Assembly: GCF_020166345.1 (NCBI RefSeq)
Contig: NZ_JAIUJS010000003.1
Location: forward strand, 434,001-498,000
From: Winogradskyella vincentii
GTDB lineage: Bacteria > Bacteroidota > Bacteroidia > Flavobacteriales > Flavobacteriaceae
Direction: 5' to 3'
Length of the DNA: 64,000 nt
The notes under the pieces are model-generated. The model ran no database searches. It saw only the letters and a program-made list of their open reading frames with translations, and was not told the DNA's origin. The position numbers and the translations under genes are program-made. Below, one piece after another: positions 8,126 to 16,540 of the stretch (position 1 is its first letter; every line of letters begins with the position of its first letter).

Positions 8126-8902
8126 ATGCTAACTCTATTTACAAAAGCTTCATTGATTATTTTAATTCTCGTAACGCTGTTATGGATTTGGAGTATTTTT
8201 ATAAAAAATGTAAGCATTGTAGATATTTTTTGGGGCCTTGGATTTGTGGTGGTTAATGCGTTCTATGTGTTTATGTCTGGAGAACTCAACCCTAGAAAAA
8301 TTTTGATTCTAACTTTAGTTAGTATTTGGGGACTTAGGCTTGCAGTCTATCTAGCATATAGAAATATTGGGAAGGGTGAAGATTTTAGATATCAGGAATT
8401 CCGAAAAAATTTTGGTCCTAAAAACTATTGGTGGATAAGTTTTTTCCAAACCTTTTTATTACAAGGCGTCTTGATTATGATTATTTCTCTACCCCTTTTG
8501 GGTATTAATTTAAGTACAAATCCTGGAACGCTCAATGTACTTGATTACTTAGGACTATTAACATGGCTTATTGGCTTTACCTTTGAAGCTGGTGGTGATT
8601 ATCAGTTAGCACGTTTTAAGAGTAATCCTGATAATAAAGGAAAGGTCTTAAATACAGGGTTTTGGAAATATACGAGGCATCCAAATTATTTTGGTGACTC
8701 GGCCGTCTGGTGGTCATATGCTCTATTTAGCATTGCAGCTGGCAGTTATTGGCACATAATAGGTTCTATTGTAATGACCTTATTGATTATAAAAATATCA
8801 GGTGTGAGCTTACTTGAAAAAACTTTGAAAGAAACAAAACCGCAATACAGGGATTACATTCAAAAAACAAATTCCTTTTTTCCATGGTTTCCGAAAAAAT
8901 AA
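8126..8902 (+). CDS. DUF1295 family protein (steroid 5-alpha-reductase-like membrane protein)
   Basis: Integral membrane protein of 258 residues with about six hydrophobic segments. The C-terminal signature GFWKYTRHPNYFGDSAVWW followed by SLLEKTL and YRDYIQKTNSFFPWFP is that of DUF1295 and related reductases and isoprenylcysteine methyltransferase-fold proteins. Members are presumed NAD(P)H-dependent lipid or steroid reductases; the substrate is unknown. The next gene starts on the base right after its stop codon. Confidence 0.85.
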   Translation: MLTLFTKASLIILILVTLLWIWSIFIKNVSIVDIFWGLGFVVVNAFYVFMSGELNPRKILILTLVSIWGLRLAVYLAYRNIGKGEDFRYQEFRKNFGPKNYWWISFFQTFLLQGVLIMIISLPLLGINLSTNPGTLNVLDYLGLLTWLIGFTFEAGGDYQLARFKSNPDNKGKVLNTGFWKYTRHPNYFGDSAVWWSYALFSIAAGSYWHIIGSIVMTLLIIKISGVSLLEKTLKETKPQYRDYIQKTNSFFPWFPKK

Positions 8903-9181
8903 ATGACAATGGAATTTATCACTAAAAATATTTGGTTTTTGCTTTTTGTGGTTTGGGGATTGCCATTGGGTTATTACAGAAGTAAATTCCGAAAAATAGT
9001 ATATCAAACCGATAGTTGGCTTATAAACATTAAGCCTCTTTTTTGGAAAGAAATCAAAGGTCTTTTTGGAAATATCTATCCCGAGAATCTCAAATACAAA
9101 AAGTTCAGAAACTTCTATCTATTTTATCTAACAATTTATTTCTTGCTGTTTATTGCTTATTTAATTTTTGATACGGAATAG
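8903..9181 (+). CDS. Small membrane protein, unknown
   Basis: A 92-residue protein with a hydrophobic N-terminal segment (about 8-24) and a C-terminal one (about 68-88), basic between them. It starts immediately after the DUF1295 stop codon (TAAATG), so it is translated from the same mRNA. It is the last gene before the terminator at 9187. No family recognised. Confidence 0.6.
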   Translation: MTMEFITKNIWFLLFVVWGLPLGYYRSKFRKIVYQTDSWLINIKPLFWKEIKGLFGNIYPENLKYKKFRNFYLFYLTIYFLLFIAYLIFDTE

Positions 9182-9186
9182 TAAAC

Positions 9187-9215
9187 AAAAACAGCACCTA
9201 ATAGGTGCTGTTTTT
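9187..9215. terminator. Bidirectional intrinsic terminator
   Basis: The stem is AAAAACAGCACCT / AGGTGCTGTTTTT with an AAT loop, A-rich on one side and T-rich on the other. It separates the plus-strand operon ending at 9181 from the minus-strand GTPase gene ending at 9234. Confidence 0.9.
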
Positions 9216-9233
9216 TTAAATTAAACCTTTGTG

Positions 9234-10592
9234 TTATACTAATTCACCCATTTCTTTATTCATTCCTTTTTTAATCAAAAACTCCTCTATAACACCCTCA
9301 AAACTTGGTTCTCCAATGGATTGTAAGTCATAGAAAACTCTTGTGCTAGGCTTATTGATATTGATAACACGACTTAGATCTATAGGTGTGCCTATAACTA
9401 CCGCTTCGCAGTCACATGCATTAATGGTTAATTCTAGATCCCTAAGTTGTTCATCTCCATATCCCATTGCTGGTAAAATGGTTCCGATTTCAGGATATAT
9501 TTCAAAGGTTTCTTTTAATTTACCTACGAGATAAGGTCGAGGATCTACAATTTCTGAAACACCAAATTTTTGTGCTGCGACACTACCCGCTCCTATCTTC
9601 ATTCCACCATGGGTTAATGTTGGACCATCTTCAACAACTAATACCTTTTTATTTTTAATCACTTCAGGATCTTCTACCCTTACAGGAGAAGCAGCATCTA
9701 TTACAGTAGCATTAGGAACGACCTCAGTTAGGATTTTTCTAACCTTATTAATGTTTTTAGGTTTAGCGGTGTCTATTTTATTGATAATAACCGCATCCGA
9801 CATTCTTAAATTCACTTCACCAGGATAATAAGTCATACCATGACCAGCACGATGTGGATCAGTTATAGTGATATGGAAATCTGATTGGTAAAATGGAAAA
9901 TCATTGTTTCCACCATCCCAAACGATTACATCACAACCATTAGGATCATTTTCAGCGGCACGCAGTATTGCTTCATAATCAACACCTGCATATATAACAT
10001 TACCTCTTACCACATGAGGTTCATATTCTTCCATTTCCTCAATTGTACAATCATGTCTTTCCAAGTCTTCTATCGTTGCAAAACGTTGTACTTTTTGTTT
10101 TTCAAGATCACCATAAGGCATCGGATGCCTTATAGCTACAACCTTAAGATCGTGTTCCATCAATATTTCTATTAATCGTCTAGAGGTTTGGCTTTTACCA
10201 CATCCTGTTCTTGTTGCACAAACACTAATTAAAGGTTTGTAACTCTTAATAGACGTATCCTTTGGGCCTAATAACACAAAATTGGCACCAGCTGCGTTCA
10301 CGATTGCGCTTTTATGCATAATGAACTCATAAGAAACGTCAGAGTATGAAAATGCAACATCATCAATATTTAATTTCTTAATTAATTTTACAAGATCTTT
10401 TTCCTCGTAAATAGGTATTCCATCCGGATATAATTTCCCGGCCAATGCAGCAGGATACTTTCTATCTGAAATATCAGGAATTTGAGCGGCAGTAAAAGCT
10501 AATACATTGTAGGCTTCATTATCGCGATAAAAGGTGTTGAAATTGTGAAAATCGCGACCCGCTGCTCCCATAATTATAACTCGTTTTTTCAT
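9234..10592 (-). CDS. Cyclic 2,3-diphosphoglycerate synthase-like P-loop protein
   Basis: The 452 residues match the family of archaeal cyclic 2,3-diphosphoglycerate synthetase: an N-terminal Rossmann-like domain (KKRVIIMGAAGRDFHNFN), a P-loop (RTGCGKSQ, about 128-135), then IIVWDGGNNDFPF-type segments and a G4-like INKID motif. In methanogens the enzyme closes 2,3-diphosphoglycerate into a cyclic thermoprotectant. In a mesophilic flavobacterium that activity is unproven; it may act on another phosphorylated substrate or as a GTPase. Monocistronic, divergent from the SDR gene. Family firm, function uncertain. Confidence 0.75.
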   Translation of the reverse strand: MKKRVIIMGAAGRDFHNFNTFYRDNEAYNVLAFTAAQIPDISDRKYPAALAGKLYPDGIPIYEEKDLVKLIKKLNIDDVAFSYSDVSYEFIMHKSAIVNAAGANFVLLGPKDTSIKSYKPLISVCATRTGCGKSQTSRRLIEILMEHDLKVVAIRHPMPYGDLEKQKVQRFATIEDLERHDCTIEEMEEYEPHVVRGNVIYAGVDYEAILRAAENDPNGCDVIVWDGGNNDFPFYQSDFHITITDPHRAGHGMTYYPGEVNLRMSDAVIINKIDTAKPKNINKVRKILTEVVPNATVIDAASPVRVEDPEVIKNKKVLVVEDGPTLTHGGMKIGAGSVAAQKFGVSEIVDPRPYLVGKLKETFEIYPEIGTILPAMGYGDEQLRDLELTINACDCEAVVIGTPIDLSRVININKPSTRVFYDLQSIGEPSFEGVIEEFLIKKGMNKEMGELV

Positions 10593-10742
10593 AAGTCCTT
10601 AATTATTTAATTTATTATTAAAATCAGTGAAATAAAACAGTTAAAGGTAGATGATATTAGGTAGGATTACTATGATATTTATCACCTTATAAAATCAGGT
10701 GAATTTGTTTTGTTTGCATACAAAGGTTACATTTCGATTTAC

Positions 10743-10750
10743 TATCTTTC
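10743..10750 (+). promoter_or_regulatory. Possible -7 box for the SDR gene
   Basis: TATCTTTC differs by one base from the Bacteroidota -7 consensus TAnnTTTG and lies 57 bp before the SDR start. No clear -33 TTTG is seen at the right distance, so this is tentative. Confidence 0.3.
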
Positions 10751-10807
10751 GTACAAATGCTCCAAACCATACACAAATGAGCAAAAGACATTTAAAATGC
10801 ATTGAGA

Positions 10808-11518
10808 ATGAAAAAAGCCATAATTATTGGAGCTTCAACTGGAATAGGAAGAGCTTTAGCCAAAGTTTTGTTGGCAAATAATTATAAAGTAGGTATAACT
10901 GGTGTTGAAAAAGAAATATTAAAAGAATTAAGTCAATTTGATATTAATCATTTAAAAATAGAATATTTTGATTGTACAGCTAATCAAAGTTCAGCGGTCA
11001 TTAATGGATTAATAAAGTGGTTAGGTGGTCTTGATTTAATCGTATTTTCTGCAGGAATAGGTCACTTAGACAAAAATCTAGGATTTACTATTGAAAATGA
11101 GGCTAATGAATTGAATGTTTTAGCTTTCACTAAAATAGCCGATAAAAGCTTTCGTTATTTTGAGAAAATGGGTCATGGACATTTTGTGGCAATAACTTCA
11201 ATAGCTGGTTTAAAAGGAAATCGAATCGCTCCTGCGTATCATGCCGCAAAATCTTATCAAATTAACTATTTAGAGGGATTGAGGCATAAGGCAAAACATT
11301 CAAATCTACCAATTACTATTACAGATATAAGGCCTGGATTTGTGGATACAGGACTAGTAAATAAAAAGCACTTCTGGATGGCGACAAAAGAAAAGGCTGC
11401 AAATCAAATTTTTAGTATTATTAAAAAAAAGAAAGATATTGGTTATGTTACCAAACGATGGTATATAATCGCGTTGATTTTAAAAATAATACCTAACTGG
11501 CTCTACCATAAACTTTAA
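10808..11518 (+). CDS. Short-chain dehydrogenase/reductase (SDR)
   Basis: Classical SDR of 236 residues from ATG 10808 (the frame extends to a TTG six bases earlier, less likely). The cofactor motif GASTGIG is at residues 8-14, the FSAGIG segment corresponds to NAG, and the catalytic Ser and Tyr-x-x-x-Lys are seen in TSIAG and YHAAK. PGFVDTG follows the active site as usual. An NAD(P)H-dependent carbonyl or alcohol reductase; substrate unknown. It neighbours the lipid locus but is transcribed in the opposite direction, so a role in lipid metabolism is only a guess. Confidence 0.85.
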   Translation: MKKAIIIGASTGIGRALAKVLLANNYKVGITGVEKEILKELSQFDINHLKIEYFDCTANQSSAVINGLIKWLGGLDLIVFSAGIGHLDKNLGFTIENEANELNVLAFTKIADKSFRYFEKMGHGHFVAITSIAGLKGNRIAPAYHAAKSYQINYLEGLRHKAKHSNLPITITDIRPGFVDTGLVNKKHFWMATKEKAANQIFSIIKKKKDIGYVTKRWYIIALILKIIPNWLYHKL

Positions 11519-11546
11519 ATTACGTTTAGATCAAAATAGTATGTAG

Positions 11547-12275
11547 ATGAATAGGGAACAAGTATTAGAGGCCATAATAGAAGGCTATAGAAATTCAATT
11601 CATCAAAGATATCAATACCAAAATATCAAATCTAATTATGAGATTCCAGAATCAATTGATGAGGACACGGTTAATATACTTAGAGAATATTGGTTAAATT
11701 ATATTTATCCAGATTATACAAAACGCAAAGAACTAAACGAAGCATTTGTCAGTCTAGATGATTATATTAAAAATCCGAAAAACCTCTTAAGACTCTTATT
11801 GAATGCCACAAGGCTAATCTTTAATTACGGAAGACATCTACCCACTATACTTTCTAGTGGTCTTAAAGCACTGAAAACATTTAGAGCTGCAGAGCGGTTT
11901 GAAAACAATCTTATAAATGAGGCCATAAAAAGCAAAATGAATGCTCCATTTAGCGAATCTAAAATTAATACACTCATTAAGCTTTTGCCACCTGAAGAGA
12001 TTGAAAATTTTATAGATGTTTCCCAGTCCCTGTTTGAAATTTTGCACGATAGAATTCAAATTGAAAAAATCAAAGAGATTATTCAATATTTAATCCTTGC
12101 AATGAAAAAAAATCAGGAATCGTACACCATTAGCCAAATCAAAGGACTTGAAATTGGACTAGAAATGTTAACTGAAGGCGACAAACTTTTTACTCAATTA
12201 GCCAAAGAAGATCAGAAAAAATTAGTTTACCTTATTACAGATATAGAAAGGGACATGTTAGGACTTAATAATTAA
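11547..12275 (+). CDS. Conserved-looking protein of unknown function
   Basis: A 242-residue soluble, mostly helical, charged protein; no signal peptide or membrane helix. No motif recognised. It starts 28 bp after the SDR gene on the same strand and is probably co-transcribed with it. Its stop is 22 bp from the stop of gpsA on the other strand, with no clear terminator hairpin between them. Base composition and codon use look like the neighbours, supporting a real gene. Confidence 0.6.
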   Translation: MNREQVLEAIIEGYRNSIHQRYQYQNIKSNYEIPESIDEDTVNILREYWLNYIYPDYTKRKELNEAFVSLDDYIKNPKNLLRLLLNATRLIFNYGRHLPTILSSGLKALKTFRAAERFENNLINEAIKSKMNAPFSESKINTLIKLLPPEEIENFIDVSQSLFEILHDRIQIEKIKEIIQYLILAMKKNQESYTISQIKGLEIGLEMLTEGDKLFTQLAKEDQKKLVYLITDIERDMLGLNN

Positions 12276-12297
12276 AATTATTCAATCGACTCTGTTT

Positions 12298-13299
12298 TTA
12301 TCCTGGCTCTTTTTCTGAACCGCTTTCAATTTTTAATAAGCCTCTAAAGGCATCATGTACTGAATTACCTTCGTAAAGTACTTTATAAACTTCGTGAGAT
12401 ATTGGCATATCAACATTATAATCATTGGCTAATTCCATTACAACTTTAGCGGTTTTTACACCTTCGGCAATCTCATTCATTTCTTCAATTATCTCCTCTA
12501 AACTCTTTCCTTTACCAAGCTGAAAACCTACATGGTGATTTCTACTTTTGGAACTAGAACATGTGGCTACCAAATCTCCCATACCTGCCAATCCAGAAAA
12601 CGTTCTACTCTTTCCTCCCATTGCCGTACCTAAACGTGTCAACTCAGATAGACCTCTTGTGATTAATGCTGCTCTAGTATTATCTCCGGCATTCGCTCCA
12701 TCTCCCATTCCAGTAGCTATTGCCATAATATTTTTTAGCGCTCCTCCAAGTTCGCAACCTATAACGTCATCATTGGTGTATACCCTGAACAAACCTGAAC
12801 TGAATGAATGTTGTAATTGCTTGGCAATAGTATCGTCTACCATGGCAATTACAGCTGCCGCCGCTTGACCTGAATGTATCTCTTTTGCCAAATTTGGTCC
12901 TGTTAAAACACCCGCTGGATGACCAGGTAATTCTTCCTCTATAATTTCGGTCATTCTCATTTTGGTATCTAACTCCAAGCCCTTAGCCAGACTTACAATC
13001 GGCACCCATGGTCTTATATGTGGTTTTGCTATTTTTAATACCTCCCTAAAATGCTGAGAAGGGATACCTACAACAATTACATCAGCATTTTTAACCGTAT
13101 CCTTAATTGAATTAGATGCTATTAAATTCTTGTTCAATTGGGCACCTGGTAAATATTTTGAATTAGTATGCTTATCGTTAATTTCGTTAACTGTATTTTT
13201 ATTTCTAGCCCATAAAATGGTATTGTTTTTCTTCGCTGTTAGTGAGGCTACAGTCGTACCCCAAGAACCACCTCCTAATATCCCAAAATTTAGTTTCAT
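12298..13299 (-). CDS. gpsA: Glycerol-3-phosphate dehydrogenase [NAD(P)+]
   Basis: Reduces dihydroxyacetone phosphate to sn-glycerol-3-phosphate, the backbone of glycerolipids. The N-terminal Rossmann motif GGGSWGTTVA is near residues 8-17; the catalytic Lys-bearing region GGALKNIMAIATG and the NTRAALITRG motif are typical. The length of 333 residues is normal. It is the last gene of the five-gene minus-strand operon and starts 7 bp after the stop of the acyltransferase fusion, which would use its product. This placement links it to glycerolipid synthesis. Confidence 0.95.
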   Translation of the reverse strand: MKLNFGILGGGSWGTTVASLTAKKNNTILWARNKNTVNEINDKHTNSKYLPGAQLNKNLIASNSIKDTVKNADVIVVGIPSQHFREVLKIAKPHIRPWVPIVSLAKGLELDTKMRMTEIIEEELPGHPAGVLTGPNLAKEIHSGQAAAAVIAMVDDTIAKQLQHSFSSGLFRVYTNDDVIGCELGGALKNIMAIATGMGDGANAGDNTRAALITRGLSELTRLGTAMGGKSRTFSGLAGMGDLVATCSSSKSRNHHVGFQLGKGKSLEEIIEEMNEIAEGVKTAKVVMELANDYNVDMPISHEVYKVLYEGNSVHDAFRGLLKIESGSEKEPG

Positions 13300-13306
13300 G
13301 CATGTA

Positions 13307-16300
13307 CTAGTTTTCTAATTCATTAAGATACAAATTTCGAACATCTTCAATATGCTTATTGAGATTTTTTCGTTTCCAAAGTGATGTATCTACAGGATCA
13401 AGAACAACAACTTCTATATGTGTAGGCCTAAACAAACTAGAGCCTTTTGGCATTGCCATGTAGGCATTTTTAATTACAATAGGAATTATTGGAACTCCAG
13501 CTTGCATTGCTAAATGAAAAGCACCTTTTTTAAATGGCCCTAAAGTTTTGCTTCCACTACGAGTACCCTCTGGAGCTATAGCTACCGAAATACCATTTTT
13601 TAATGCTTCTACAGCAGGTTTCATAGCTTCTATTGCCTTTTCTCTATTTGCCCTATCAACATAAATAGCGCCTAATGCTTTAAAAATTGGCCCTATTGGT
13701 GTGCGTTCTAATTCTTTTTTAGCAACTCCCGTGAAATCATGTCTAATTAATTTCATTACTATGAAGAAATCTGCTGCACTTTGATGATTAAAGCAAAAAA
13801 CCGCAGGTCTTATCTCTTCTAAATTATGCTTGCCCTTAACAGCAATGTCCATTCCAGCCATTTTTGAACCTAAATCCCCAATACTGGCAAAGGTTGTGTT
13901 TGCTGCTTCTTGTCTAGACATGGTCATAACTCCTCTAACAATCCCTCTTACAGCAGAAGGATAAATTGTTGCGGCTGCCATTGCTGTTCTAAATCCATTT
14001 AGCATAGGCTTTTCAACTGGTTCTTCAAACCTTAAAATTGGCCAATTATTTTCAAACGCTAATTGAGATAATTTCTGATCTGGATTTGTAGCTACAGGAT
14101 TACCTACTAATTTTAATAGTCTAAGATCGTCTATGCTATCTGTGTAAAAGTAACTCTTTGACAAGTCTGTTTTGTATTTCCTAGCAGATTTGCGTGCTGC
14201 TCTAGCTTTACCTTCTCCCCAACACATTTCTGCTACACGGCCTGTAAATCTTCCATTACGCAATTCCATTTCCGTAGCATATATATCTTTAATACCGAGT
14301 GCTTTTGCAATTGGATTAATTTGATATGTCGTTGCAGCTGAAATTATTACTACTCTATGCCCTTTTGCAATATGCTTTTCTATTAATTCTCTAGATTCTG
14401 GATAAATAGTTTCTTCTAAGTAGTCTTCAAAAACATGCTGTCCTAATTCTACAAAGGCAGATTCTGGTATGCCTTTGACACCTAGAGCCGCGATTTTTGT
14501 AAGAATTTCAAAATCTCTATTACCAGTAGCAAAGACTAAAGCTGTTGCAAATTGTGTTAAATATTCCTTGATAGTGGTTTCACCACTAAACAGTCTGGTT
14601 GTCATAAATTTCTTGGCAGAAAAATCATTGATCAGAGTTCTATCCATATCAAAAAAAGCTGTGATATGAGGACCTTCCTCCATCTCCTCTAAATGATGTG
14701 CATGATCATTAACAGGTTCTGTAACAATAGGTTTGGGAATAGATTTTTCATGCAGTCCTTCTTTATCCTGATGGATTTCAATTTGCTTTAAGAAAAATAA
14801 ACGTTCTGATAAATCGTCTAAATACTTACTCCAAGTCTCTAAGCCTTTGTAATCTAATTGACGGTCTACAGGCACTAAATTGGCATTTTTAGCAAACCGT
14901 AGTGCGTTTAAGAGAAACGGTTTTGATACACTGTCCAATCTTGTAATTTTAGATTGCCAGTGCAGTTCTTTCCCTTTAAACATTGCTAATTCTAAAAATT
15001 CATTCTCTATAAAATCGTCGTCAGTATCCCAACTGTTTAAGGTGTGACAAACAACTTTATCAGCTTCTAAATAAGATAAAAGAATGGCTCTAGACACAAA
15101 TAAATCTTGTCTTTTTAATAAGGCTGAAATATCTCCTTTTGGATCAGCAATAATTGCTCTCCAATTCTTATCGAATCGTAATAATTCTGCTTCTATTTCA
15201 CTGCTAAACTTTGGTTTATTTGTATAGAAAAATTCAAACTTAAATAAGTTACGAAGCCTCATTATTTCTTCCCAGAAATGCTTTATTCTATATTTGGAAT
15301 TGTCATCTTTGATTTTCACCAAGGCCATTTCGATAAATGCCTGATGATATAAATGGCCAGAAGCCATATTGGCATAGTAATTTGCCGGCAAATACTCAGT
15401 TGGTACCAAACTGTATTGCGCTCGTTGACCTGCTCTACTTTTTTGAATTATATGTGCACCTTGCAATAAGTTTAAGGCTTTTTGGATTATAACACCAATC
15501 TTATTACCACGATCTATTAGCACATCCTCTTTTTTCTGACCGATATAGGTCATTAATCGATTTACTTTAAATTCAATCTCTTTCTTAGTTAATGCAAAAT
15601 CATTTAATAAAACATGGCAAACTAACGAAACAGTGGTCACTGGAGTTATAGCATTTGTTTTATGAATAAGCTCAAAAGCAAAACGAGGTAAGGTATTTTT
15701 GTCTGCATAACTATCTTCCTCCATATCTGGAATAATGGCTTGCTGATCTTCTTCAATCTCAACTGGATCACCAAAACGTATGGCTGCACGACCATAATCG
15801 TTTCCTAACTTTTTGATGTAGTTGAAAGCTTCCTTTACATTTTCAGACTTTTTTTCTTTCCCTTTCCCCTCTTCTGTCATTTCCTTAACATCAGGAATCA
15901 AATCATAGACAATTGAAACCGGTACATATTTTATAGGTCGAGTACTTTGTGCTTCGCCCTCCTTAATGTACTTTAAAATTCCCATTTTGGGGTATATAAT
16001 CTTGCCTGTCCTAGAACGTGTACCTTCAATATTCCAAGTTAAATGATCACCTTCATCTATAATTGTAGAAATATAATGGCGTAGAGCTGCTTTATAAATT
16101 AAATCATCCTTAAAACTGCGGCGAATAAAAATGAGTCCTGCATTATTTCCTAATTGTTTTAAACCAGGAAATGCTAAATTACTACCACCAAAAGAATAAG
16201 GAATTGGCATACCGTAACGCGCCAATGTTGTTATTAAAACTAGAGTGTCTAGATAAGTTTTATGAGTCATGATAAAGGCTACAGAATTTCTCTGCATCAG

Positions 16301-16537
16301 TTTCATGAGCTTCTTTATGCCTTTTGAATCTACATCAATTTTATCATTATAAGCCCTTGAAAGAATATATTCAAAGCTTTTTACAGATACCAATTTAGCA
16401 ATAGGATGTTGCTCTGCATAAAGTTCTTTTATACATTTCGCACCTTGCTTTTTTACATCTTCAACATCAAGCTTTTGCTCAATAGCAATTTGCTTTAATG
16501 TTTCCTGAAATTTATGATGCTCAATAATATGGTCCAT
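13307..16537 (-). CDS. PlsB-HAD-PlsC fusion: two glycerolipid acyltransferases flanking a phosphatase
   Basis: The 1076 residues contain three domains. (1) A glycerol-3-phosphate acyltransferase-like domain: HxxxxD at H92-D97, FIRR 137-140, EGTRS 171-175. (2) A HAD-IB phosphatase domain with nucleophile motif DMDRT at 630-634 and later SAATTY and YTDSIDDL motifs. (3) A PlsC-like acyltransferase domain: HxxxxD at H918-D923, EGTRS 990-994. Inferred route: glycerol-3-phosphate to lysophosphatidate to phosphatidate, with the HAD domain a candidate for removing the phosphate to give diacylglycerol. HAD-PlsC fusions are known in actinobacteria; the added PlsB-like half is the notable part. It lies between an alpha/beta hydrolase (3 bp gap) and gpsA. 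Confidence 0.88.
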   Translation of the reverse strand: MDHIIEHHKFQETLKQIAIEQKLDVEDVKKQGAKCIKELYAEQHPIAKLVSVKSFEYILSRAYNDKIDVDSKGIKKLMKLMQRNSVAFIMTHKTYLDTLVLITTLARYGMPIPYSFGGSNLAFPGLKQLGNNAGLIFIRRSFKDDLIYKAALRHYISTIIDEGDHLTWNIEGTRSRTGKIIYPKMGILKYIKEGEAQSTRPIKYVPVSIVYDLIPDVKEMTEEGKGKEKKSENVKEAFNYIKKLGNDYGRAAIRFGDPVEIEEDQQAIIPDMEEDSYADKNTLPRFAFELIHKTNAITPVTTVSLVCHVLLNDFALTKKEIEFKVNRLMTYIGQKKEDVLIDRGNKIGVIIQKALNLLQGAHIIQKSRAGQRAQYSLVPTEYLPANYYANMASGHLYHQAFIEMALVKIKDDNSKYRIKHFWEEIMRLRNLFKFEFFYTNKPKFSSEIEAELLRFDKNWRAIIADPKGDISALLKRQDLFVSRAILLSYLEADKVVCHTLNSWDTDDDFIENEFLELAMFKGKELHWQSKITRLDSVSKPFLLNALRFAKNANLVPVDRQLDYKGLETWSKYLDDLSERLFFLKQIEIHQDKEGLHEKSIPKPIVTEPVNDHAHHLEEMEEGPHITAFFDMDRTLINDFSAKKFMTTRLFSGETTIKEYLTQFATALVFATGNRDFEILTKIAALGVKGIPESAFVELGQHVFEDYLEETIYPESRELIEKHIAKGHRVVIISAATTYQINPIAKALGIKDIYATEMELRNGRFTGRVAEMCWGEGKARAARKSARKYKTDLSKSYFYTDSIDDLRLLKLVGNPVATNPDQKLSQLAFENNWPILRFEEPVEKPMLNGFRTAMAAATIYPSAVRGIVRGVMTMSRQEAANTTFASIGDLGSKMAGMDIAVKGKHNLEEIRPAVFCFNHQSAADFFIVMKLIRHDFTGVAKKELERTPIGPIFKALGAIYVDRANREKAIEAMKPAVEALKNGISVAIAPEGTRSGSKTLGPFKKGAFHLAMQAGVPIIPIVIKNAYMAMPKGSSLFRPTHIEVVVLDPVDTSLWKRKNLNKHIEDVRNLYLNELEN

Positions 16538-16540
16538 AAC

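Noticed and set aside
13307..16537. Two separate genes for the acyltransferases
   Set aside because: One uninterrupted frame covers all three domains with coding-like sequence through both linkers.
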